A DNA stretch of 64,000 bases from Halopolyspora algeriensis (GTDB lineage: Bacteria > Actinomycetota > Actinomycetes > Mycobacteriales > Pseudonocardiaceae): NCBI RefSeq assembly GCF_003337235.1, contig NZ_QPJC01000007.1, forward strand, positions 1 to 64,000, given 5' to 3'. Below are positions 27,674-34,220 of the stretch, piece after piece. The position numbers were made by a program, and so were the translations under genes. The notes below the pieces were generated by a model. That model was not told the origin of the DNA, made no database searches, and worked only from the letters and a program-made list of their open reading frames with translations. How positions within the stretch are numbered: the stretch's first letter is position 1; every line of letters begins with the position of its first letter.

Positions 27674-28275
27674 GCATCCTCGACACCTCCGTGCGGGATT
27701 TCCTGGCCGAGGTCGCCGCACCGACACCGTCCGCCACGGGTGGCGGTGTCGGTGCGGTGACCACGGCCGCCGCCGCGGGCTTGGTGGCGATGGTTGCCCG
27801 GCTGTCGACGTCACTGCAGGACTCGGCCGAACTCGCGGCCCAGGCGGAAGGCTTGCGCGAGCGGGCGATGGAACTCGCCACGGCGGACGCGGACTCCTAT
27901 GCGGCGGTGCTGGCTGCCCAGCGCCGCCCGCGGGAGGACCCGGACCGTGCCGAGGCCCTGCGGGAAGCGCTCGCGGCAGCGGCCCGACCGCCTTTCCGGC
28001 TCGCCCTGCTCGCATCCGAGATCGCCGATCTGGCGGCCGATCTGGCCGAGCGCGGCAAGCCGGTACTGCGCGGCGACGCGGTCACGGCGACCACGCTGGC
28101 TGCTGCCGCCGCCCGCAGCAGTGCCGTCCTCGTACGGACCAATCTCACAGCAGCCGGTCACTCGCTCGAACACGCCGATTCCGCCGATGCGGCAGCCGCC
28201 GCGGCACAGCGCTCCTCGGCGACGGACACGACCGCCATGGGCTCGTCCTCGGAGGCGGGAACCTCCAGCCGCTGA
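27670..28275 (+). CDS. fchA: Methenyltetrahydrofolate cyclohydrolase (FchA / cyclodeaminase family)
   Basis: 201 aa, mostly helical. The family signature is at the N-terminus: SVRDFLAEVAAPTPSATGGGVGAV, then a helix with MVARLS. FchA hydrolyses 5,10-methenyl-THF to 10-formyl-THF, the step before Fhs. It starts at TTG 27670 within TTGA, overlapping the fhs stop. The methylene-THF dehydrogenase needed between metF and fchA is not in the window, so FolD or MtdA must be encoded elsewhere. The C-terminus is Ala/Ser-rich. Confidence 0.88.
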   Translation: MSILDTSVRDFLAEVAAPTPSATGGGVGAVTTAAAAGLVAMVARLSTSLQDSAELAAQAEGLRERAMELATADADSYAAVLAAQRRPREDPDRAEALREALAAAARPPFRLALLASEIADLAADLAERGKPVLRGDAVTATTLAAAAARSSAVLVRTNLTAAGHSLEHADSADAAAAAAQRSSATDTTAMGSSSEAGTSSR

Positions 28276-28516
28276 ACGGAGCGGCTTCGCGCCCCATGTC
28301 CGCGCTCGATCGTGATCAATTCGAGACTTTCCAGTACCGCTTCGCGCCTCCACGCATAGCACCAGCTCACGCCGTCGCGCGGTCACATCCTCGCGCGTCT
28401 CTCCTCGATGCAGCTCGGTAAACAGCGTTGACAAGTGATCCACGTCATCCGAATACTTTTCGGAAATCTTGCCGACTGCTCATTGCCGGTGACGCGTACC
28501 GGCCAGGGGAGACCCG

Positions 28517-29749
28517 ATGCGCACACCTCGTCGTTCGTTCCGTACGGCGGCACTGTGTCTGACAGTGCTGACCAGCATGGCGGTGACCGCCACCGGCACC
28601 TGGGCGGAGCCGGAAAGCTCCTCGTTCTACGACCCACCCGCACCGCTGCCGCCGGGCGAGAACGGCGACATCATCCGGCACGAACCGTCGGATTTCTTCC
28701 TCGATCCGCTCAAGACCGTGCCCGCCTCCGCCGAAGCACACCGGATCATGTACCGCAGCACCGACACGCACGGCGATCCCATGGCGGTCACCGGCACCGT
28801 GCTGACACCGCAGGTCCCGTGGACCGGCGCAGGCGAGCGCCCGATCATCGGCTACGCGGTCGGCACCCAGGGGCAGGGCGACCAGTGCGCGCCGTCCAAG
28901 CTGATGGCCGCCGGCAAGGAGTACGAGGGCGCGTTCCTGCAGGGAATGCTGGCACGCGGCTACGGGATCGTGGTCACCGACTACGAGGGCCTGGGCACTC
29001 CCGGTGTGCACACCTACGTCAACAGCGCCTCCGAGGGCCACGCCGTGCTCGACGCAGTCCGCGCCGCCCAACGCCTCGACGAGGCCGGCCTGCCCGATGA
29101 CGGTCCGGTCGCCACCTCCGGGTACTCCCAGGGCGGCGGCGCCTCCGCCGCGGCGGCGGAGCTGCAGGCCGACTACGCGCCCGAACTGGACTTCCGGGGT
29201 TCCTACGCGGGAGCGGTGCCCGCCGACCTCGGTGCCGTGGCGGAATTCCTCGACGGGAGCCCGTACTTCGGCTTCGCCGGCTACGCGATCAACGGCGTGG
29301 AGGCCGCCTACCCGGAGGTGGACACCGACGAGATCCTCAACGACCGCGGGGAGCGGATCCTCGAGGAGATCGAGCAGCAGTGCGTGGGCGAGACCGTCGT
29401 GCGGTACCCGTTCACGCAGTCCAGCACACTCACCGAGGACGGCCGTCCACTGTCGGCCTACCTCGACGAGGAACCCTACGCCGCCATCCTGGCCGAGCAG
29501 CGCATCGGCGACCGCGCTCCCGAGGCACCGGTCCTGGTCGCGCACAGCGCCTTCGACGACATCGTGCCGTACGAGCAGGGCAGGAACATGGCCCGTTCCT
29601 GGTGCGAGGAGGGCGCGACCGTGCAGTTCTCCACCTACCCGTCCCCCACTCACCTCGCCACCGCGGTCGCCGCATTCGGCGAGGCGTTCGCATTCCTGGA
29701 AGCCCGCTTCGCGGGTCTACCCGCTCCCGGCAACTGCGGAAGCTTCTGA
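28517..29749 (+). CDS. Secreted lipase (secretory lipase / LIP family)
   Basis: 410 aa. An N-terminal signal peptide with RRSFR then a hydrophobic core ends near TWA-EP (about residue 30). The alpha/beta-hydrolase nucleophile elbow is GYSQGGG (Ser near residue 199). The catalytic Asp is likely in HSAFDDIVP and the His in PSPTHLATA. Cysteines near residues 118, 290, 363 and 407 could form disulfides. It is an extracellular triacylglycerol or ester hydrolase of the Candida LipA-like family, common in actinomycetes. The start has GGGGAGA upstream, and a terminator follows at 29777. Confidence 0.9.
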   Translation: MRTPRRSFRTAALCLTVLTSMAVTATGTWAEPESSSFYDPPAPLPPGENGDIIRHEPSDFFLDPLKTVPASAEAHRIMYRSTDTHGDPMAVTGTVLTPQVPWTGAGERPIIGYAVGTQGQGDQCAPSKLMAAGKEYEGAFLQGMLARGYGIVVTDYEGLGTPGVHTYVNSASEGHAVLDAVRAAQRLDEAGLPDDGPVATSGYSQGGGASAAAAELQADYAPELDFRGSYAGAVPADLGAVAEFLDGSPYFGFAGYAINGVEAAYPEVDTDEILNDRGERILEEIEQQCVGETVVRYPFTQSSTLTEDGRPLSAYLDEEPYAAILAEQRIGDRAPEAPVLVAHSAFDDIVPYEQGRNMARSWCEEGATVQFSTYPSPTHLATAVAAFGEAFAFLEARFAGLPAPGNCGSF

Positions 29750-29776
29750 GACCGCCCCACCGGCAGCACACCTCAT

Positions 29777-29810
29777 CCGCCCCGGGATCCGAGCGCTCCC
29801 GGGGCGGTTT
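29777..29810 (+). terminator. Terminator after the lipase gene
   Basis: CCGCCCCGGGA (29777-29787) pairs with TCCCGGGGCGG (29797-29807), an 11-bp GC stem with a 9-nt loop followed by TTT. It lies 28 nt after the lipase stop. Confidence 0.8.
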
Positions 29811-29939
29811 CGTCTCGTGTGGGCATCCCGCCCGATCGCATCGAAAACAGCACCTCCACAATGGAGCCGAACGAACACGGAACGCAGCACCGCCCTGCCT
29901 GCGCAACTCACGGGTAACTTCCTCGCACAACGGGGTTGT

Positions 29940-29954
29940 ATTCGTATCACCATT
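29940..29954. promoter_or_regulatory. Candidate operator upstream of gntP
   Basis: ATTCGTATCACCATT matches 12 of 15 positions of the site ATTGATATCACCAAT found between the gluconate regulator and gntK (32228-32242). Both flank gluconate genes, so they are probably bound by the same FadR-type regulator. Confidence 0.5.
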
Positions 29955-30027
29955 GGGGCACAGTGTTGCGCACCGCAGTCGACCCTCCGCGTCGACCTCA
30001 CGCTCATCAATGGCGAGGAGTTCCACG

Positions 30028-31437
30028 TTGGAAACGATGCAACCCGCATACGGGGTTGTGCCCCTGTTGCTCATCGCAGTAGCAGCGGTCGCATTGCTGT
30101 TGCTGCTGATCATGCGGTTCAAGCTGCATGCCTTCATCTCACTGGTACTCGTCAGCCTGCTGGTGGCCCTGGCCACCCAGGTCCCGCTGGACGAGATCGT
30201 GGACACCCTGCTCGCCGGGTTCGGCGAGACACTTGCCAGCGTCGGCCTGCTGGTCGGGCTGGGGGCCATGATCGGGCGACTACTCGAAATCACCGGCGGC
30301 GCACAAGTCCTGGCGAACACCCTCATCAACCGCTTCGGGCGCGGCCGCGCACCGCTCGCACTCGGCGTGGCATCACTGATCTTCGGTTTCCCGATCTTCT
30401 TCGACGCCGGCTTCGTCGTCTTCCTGCCGATCATCTTCAGCGTGGCCAGGCGATTCGGCGGCTCGCTGCTGCTGTACGCACTGCCCGTGGCCGGTGGATT
30501 CGCGGCGATGCACGCCTTCGTCCCGCCGCATCCGGGGCCGGTGGCCGCCGCCACGCTGCTCGGCGCCAACGTCGGCCTGGTCCTGCTGGTCGGCCTGCTC
30601 GTCGCGATCCCGTCCTGGTACCTCGGTGCCTACCTGTTCTCCCAGTTCATCGGCCGTCGCCTCGACGTGCCGCTGCCCAGCAACATGCCCGGTGCCAGCA
30701 GCACGAGTGGTGACGGTGGCACCGAGGACGAGGGCCAGGAGCCTCCGGTGCAGCTGCCGCGCTTCAGCACCGTGATCACCATCCTGCTGGTTCCGCTGTT
30801 CCTGATCTTTCTGAACACGGGCCTGGACACGCTGGGCAGCACCGGCGTGGTGAATCCCGATCAGACGTGGGTGCAGGCGCTGCAGATGATCGGGCAGACC
30901 CCGATCGCCCTGCTGGCCACGGCCATTCTCAGCATCGTGGTGCTGGGCCGTGGCCGGTCCAACGCCAGTGTCGAGCAGATCGTCAACGGTGCGCTGGGCC
31001 CGGTGTGCTCGATCATTCTCATCACCGGCGCCGGCGGCATGTTCGGCGCGGTGTTGAACAAGAGCGGGATCGGCACCGCGCTGGCCGATACCCTGGCGGC
31101 CGCGGGATTTCCGCTCATCGTGGCGGCTTTCGTGATCTCGACGGCTCTGCGGGTCGCCCAGGGATCGGCGACCGTCGCACTCACCACCACAGCGGGCCTG
31201 CTCGCGCCGACCGTTGCCGCGACCGAGGGGTTGTCACCGCTCTACCGCGTGCTGCTGGTGCTGGCCATCGCCTGTGGTGCCACGGTGCTGTCCCACGTCA
31301 ACGACTCCGGGTTCTGGCTGGTGACACGCTTCCTGGACATGGACGTCAAGACGGGGCTGAAAACCTGGACGGTCCTGGAAACACTGCTCGGCGGAATCGC
31401 CTTCCTGCTGGTGCTGCTGATCAGCCTGGTTGCTTGA
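30028..31437 (+). CDS. gntP: GntP-family gluconate permease
   Basis: 469 aa with about 12-14 membrane helices. Family motifs include GLGAMIGRLLEITGGAQ, IFGFPIFFDAGFVV and AFVPPHPGP near residue 165. The C-terminal half has RVAQGSATVALTTTAG and LSHVNDSGFW. It is a proton symporter for gluconate or a related hydroxy-acid. The start is set at TTG 30028 because GAGGAG lies 7 nt upstream; ATG 30036-30038 two codons further gives 15-nt spacing. It is convergent with its regulator and linked with gntK. Confidence 0.92.
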   Translation: METMQPAYGVVPLLLIAVAAVALLLLLIMRFKLHAFISLVLVSLLVALATQVPLDEIVDTLLAGFGETLASVGLLVGLGAMIGRLLEITGGAQVLANTLINRFGRGRAPLALGVASLIFGFPIFFDAGFVVFLPIIFSVARRFGGSLLLYALPVAGGFAAMHAFVPPHPGPVAAATLLGANVGLVLLVGLLVAIPSWYLGAYLFSQFIGRRLDVPLPSNMPGASSTSGDGGTEDEGQEPPVQLPRFSTVITILLVPLFLIFLNTGLDTLGSTGVVNPDQTWVQALQMIGQTPIALLATAILSIVVLGRGRSNASVEQIVNGALGPVCSIILITGAGGMFGAVLNKSGIGTALADTLAAAGFPLIVAAFVISTALRVAQGSATVALTTTAGLLAPTVAATEGLSPLYRVLLVLAIACGATVLSHVNDSGFWLVTRFLDMDVKTGLKTWTVLETLLGGIAFLLVLLISLVA

Positions 31438-31443
31438 CCGCGG

Positions 31444-32172
31444 TCACGCCGGAGAAGTATCGGGGGGGTGCGACCGTGTTTCCGCCACGGCCGCACCCAC
31501 CTCGGTGACGATGCCGTGCATGGCCACCCGGGCCACGTCGGCGTCGGACGTCTCGATCGAGGAAGCGACCAGCGCGTGCAAGCGCAGCGCTTTTTCCTCG
31601 GGCTGGGGCGGCATCAGGTGGTGCACCGTGCGCCCGATCAGCACCTCCTCGATGACCTCGGACAATCCGGCCATCATCTCGTTGCCCGATGAGGCCAGGA
31701 GCAGGCGGTGGAACTCGATGTCCAGGGTCAGGAAGGCTTCCAGGTCTCCGGCCCGCCCGGCCTCCCGCATCAGCGGTCCCAACTCGGCCAGCCGGGCTCG
31801 CTGCTGCGGCGACGCACGTTCGGCCGCCAGAGCGGCAGCCGACGGTTCCACGGCCGCACGCAGCTCCGTCAGCGATCGCAGCTGGGCATTGCGGCCCCTG
31901 CCCGCCATGCGCCAGCGGATCAACTGAGGATCGAAAACGTTCCACTCGGCCTGGTCCGAGACGGTGACCCCCGTCCTCGGGCGACTCACCACCATGCCCA
32001 TCGACTGCAGGACGCGCACGGCCTCGCGGGCGACGGTGCGCGAGACGCCGAACTGCTGCTCGATCTGCTCCAGCGTCAGCATGTCCCCCGGGGCGTAGTC
32101 CCCGCCGGCGATCGCCGGACCGAGCACGCCCAACACGCGGTCGTGCAGGGTCCGATGACTCGTCGGGGCCAT
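31444..32172 (-). CDS. FadR-type GntR regulator of gluconate genes
   Basis: 242 aa. The DNA-binding domain (about 5-75) carries LEQIEQQFGVSRTVAREAVRVLQSMGMV. The FCD domain has metal ligands in TLDIEFHRLLLASSGN and HALVASSIETSDA. Gene order (gntP, regulator, gntK) points to control by gluconate or 6-phosphogluconate. The ATG at 32172 is chosen; ATG 32229 would place the start over the candidate operator. The stop lies 6 nt from the stop of gntP, which is convergent. Confidence 0.87.
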   Translation of the reverse strand: MAPTSHRTLHDRVLGVLGPAIAGGDYAPGDMLTLEQIEQQFGVSRTVAREAVRVLQSMGMVVSRPRTGVTVSDQAEWNVFDPQLIRWRMAGRGRNAQLRSLTELRAAVEPSAAALAAERASPQQRARLAELGPLMREAGRAGDLEAFLTLDIEFHRLLLASSGNEMMAGLSEVIEEVLIGRTVHHLMPPQPEEKALRLHALVASSIETSDADVARVAMHGIVTEVGAAVAETRSHPPDTSPA

Positions 32173-32227
32173 CCGCCCACCACCTTCCGAGCCGGCGTCG
32201 GTACCGTCCGCGACAGTGCCGCGTCGC

Positions 32228-32242
32228 ATTGATATCACCAAT
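32228..32242. promoter_or_regulatory. Candidate operator between regulator and gntK
   Basis: ATTGATATCACCAAT contains the inverted ATTG/CAAT ends and lies 65 nt before gntK and 55 nt before the regulator start. A second close match lies before gntP (29940-29954). Confidence 0.5.
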
Positions 32243-32306
32243 CATACTGCCATCGGTGCTGTGCAGTTCCTGAGCGAACCGCACAGCACCGTGCGAGGAG
32301 AACAGC

Positions 32307-32822
32307 ATGTCGATTCAGACCATGATCATGGGTGTGTCCGGATGCGGCAAAACCACGGTCGGCAAGCTCCTGGAAGAACGGGCCGGCCTGGAGTACGCGG
32401 AGGCGGACGAATTCCACCTCCCTGCCAACATCGCCAAGATGAACGCAGGGCGGGCGCTCACCGACGAGGACCGCCTGCCGTGGCTGCGCCGGCTTGCCGA
32501 GTGGATGGGGCAACGTCGGCAGGCCGGTGCGTCGACGGTCCTGGCGTGCTCGGCACTCAAACGCTCCTATCGCGACATCCTGCGTGCGCACGCTCCGGAC
32601 CTGCGAGTGGTGCACCTGTCCGGGTCCGCCGACCTGATACGAGAGCGCATGCTCACCCGGCAGGAGCATTTCATGCCCGCTGCCCTGCTGGAGTCCCAAC
32701 TGCGGGACCTCGAACCGCTCCAGAGCGACGAGGACGGCATCACGCTGGACTTGACGCTCGCACCGGAGAGCCTCGTACGGCACTCGATCGCCTGGCTCAC
32801 CCGGCAACCGGCCGAGGCGTGA
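32307..32822 (+). CDS. gntK: Gluconokinase
   Basis: 171 aa P-loop kinase of the thermoresistant gluconokinase family. The Walker A motif is GVSGCGKTT near the N-terminus. EADEFHLPANIAKMNAGRALTDEDRLPWL is the substrate-binding region and ACSALKRSYRDILR the lid. It phosphorylates gluconate to 6-phosphogluconate for the pentose-phosphate pathway, after uptake by GntP. ATG 32307 has GAGGAG upstream. Its stop abuts the stop of the convergent UspA gene with no space between. Confidence 0.95.
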   Translation: MSIQTMIMGVSGCGKTTVGKLLEERAGLEYAEADEFHLPANIAKMNAGRALTDEDRLPWLRRLAEWMGQRRQAGASTVLACSALKRSYRDILRAHAPDLRVVHLSGSADLIRERMLTRQEHFMPAALLESQLRDLEPLQSDEDGITLDLTLAPESLVRHSIAWLTRQPAEA

Positions 32823-33245
32823 TCACCGCACCACGGTCACCGGGCAGTGCGCATGCTGCACCAGTTTCAGCGCGGCCGAGCCGAGCAGCATCCCCCCGAA
32901 AGCACCGTGCCCTCTGTTCCCCAGCACCAGCAGGTCGGCCTGTTTCGACAGCCCCATGAACTCGTCGACCACGTGTCCGCGCAACAGGCGTGTCCTGATG
33001 TCCACTGCGGGGAACTGTTCCCGGACGGGGGCGACCACCTTCTCCTGGGACTTCCGGGCGCGATCCTCGAGATCCGCGTCGGATTGCACCAACCGGTACC
33101 CGAACTGGACGGGCTGGTGCCACACCGTGATCACATGCACCACACCGCCGAGCTGGTGAGTGTATTCCGCTGCCCATCGCAGCGCATGCTCGGACTCCTC
33201 CGAGCCATCCACTCCCACCACGACAACCGGCAAACGCGGCGCCAT
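32823..33245 (-). CDS. Universal stress protein UspA
   Basis: 140 aa single Usp domain. VVGVDGSEESEHALRWAAE starts the domain, and the ATP-binding signature GNRGHGAFGGMLLGS precedes the closing strand HCPVTVV. It is probably an ATP-binding dimer involved in stress or dormancy. It starts at ATG 33245 (RBS about GGAGT); a longer frame upstream is unneeded. It is monocistronic and convergent with gntK. Confidence 0.92.
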   Translation of the reverse strand: MAPRLPVVVVGVDGSEESEHALRWAAEYTHQLGGVVHVITVWHQPVQFGYRLVQSDADLEDRARKSQEKVVAPVREQFPAVDIRTRLLRGHVVDEFMGLSKQADLLVLGNRGHGAFGGMLLGSAALKLVQHAHCPVTVVR

Positions 33246-33443
33246 GATCGACTCCTTCCAGAGCTCTACGGCCACGGCGACAAGACCGACACTTCACCGG
33301 ATACTCGCAAGTCATCCCGACACCCGACCGTATGGCACGCGCACCACCAGCGCCACCACACGATCCGCCTACCGGACACGACCGAGTGGCAGTCGCGGCG
33401 CGCCAACCCGGGCGTCGGTTCTGGAGGGCCTGCCGGGGACAGC

Positions 33444-33502
33444 GCTACAGCTGGTCGACGGCGGTCACCCGGATCACGGGGGTTCCCGCCTCGTCGGAAG
33501 CG
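33444..33502. repeat. 59-bp direct repeat, outer copy
   Basis: Identical over all 59 bases to 34162-34220, which is the 3' end of the helicase gene including its stop codon. This copy lies beyond the toxin-antitoxin pair and has no gene body attached. The two copies are 718 bp apart, so the pair sits in one repeat unit. Confidence 0.95.
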
Positions 33503-33510
33503 GGCACCGG

Positions 33511-33789
33511 TCAGTGCGAACGATAAGCGTCCCGGCGATGAGCCACCGTGACCACGCTGACAAGGATCTCCTTGTCGTCGATTTCGTAAAGGGCTCGGTA
33601 CTCACCCCGCCTTGTGCTACGCAGCCGTTCCAACGGTGGATCGAGGCGTTTGCCGAGGCGCCGTGGATTATCGGCAACCGGACCGGTGAGGTGTTCATGC
33701 ATCGCCACTGCGGCATCCAGCGGCAGCCGGTTCATCTGGCGACGAGCAGCGGCAGTGTAGGAAATCGTATAGCTGCCGGAATGGCTCAC
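33511..33789 (-). CDS. RelE/ParE-type toxin
   Basis: 92 aa. The features are those of RelE/ParE toxins: ISYTAAARRQMNRLP at the N-terminus, NPRRLGKRLDPPLERLRSTRRGEYRALYEID in the middle and a basic end (VAHRRDAYR). RelE members cleave mRNA on the ribosome, while ParE members poison gyrase. The run of Arg residues and terminal Tyr favour a RelE-like RNase. GTG 33789 overlaps the antitoxin stop in GTGA. The gene lies directly inside the outer 59-bp repeat (33444-33502). Confidence 0.85.
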   Translation of the reverse strand: MSHSGSYTISYTAAARRQMNRLPLDAAVAMHEHLTGPVADNPRRLGKRLDPPLERLRSTRRGEYRALYEIDDKEILVSVVTVAHRRDAYRSH

Positions 33790-34076
33790 TCGTCGGCCGC
33801 CGAACGGGCTCGGAGATCAGCAGCCACTTGGTCCGAGGAGACGGTGCGGCCTGCGTGCAGATCAGCCAAACTCTCTTCCAGGGTACGCACAAGGTCGGAG
33901 TCCGACAGGACCTCGATGGTCTCCCGCAAACGATCCAGTTCACCGGAGGGCACCACATCCGCGACATGCTCGCCGTGGGCGATGATCGGCACGCTTTCAC
34001 CGTGCTCAGCACGCTCCACCGCTTGGTTCCACGAGGCCAAACCGTCCGCGGAAACACTCACCGGATGTTCGCTCAT
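33786..34076 (-). CDS. Phd/YefM-type antitoxin
   Basis: 96 aa. The N-terminal DNA-binding part (VSVSADGLASWNQAVERAEHGESVPIIAHGEHVADVV) is typical of Phd/YefM: a strand, a helix, a G-E/x-x-V-P-I strand, then G-x-x-V-A-x-V-V. The C-terminal helices (LADLHAGRTVSS onward) bind and neutralise the toxin. It is the first gene of the pair and presumably autorepresses with the toxin. The start is ATG 34076; ATG 34094 is possible. Confidence 0.83.
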   Translation of the reverse strand: MSEHPVSVSADGLASWNQAVERAEHGESVPIIAHGEHVADVVPSGELDRLRETIEVLSDSDLVRTLEESLADLHAGRTVSSDQVAADLRARSAADE

Positions 34077-34161
34077 GGCACCAGTATGCGACATTGCCGC
34101 AGGGATCCCAACAGCACATACGGAGCCGGAGTGCGGGTCGGGCCGTCCCGGCAAGCGGCTT

Positions 34162-34220
34162 GCTACAGCTGGTCGACGGCGGTCACCCGGATCACGGGGG
34201 TTCCCGCCTCGTCGGAAGCG
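34162..34220. repeat. 59-bp direct repeat, helicase copy
   Basis: This copy covers the last 18 codons and stop of the helicase gene, plus one base beyond. It is identical to 33444-33502. It is either the recombination target or the product of a duplication that placed the toxin-antitoxin pair next to the helicase without breaking it. Confidence 0.95.
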
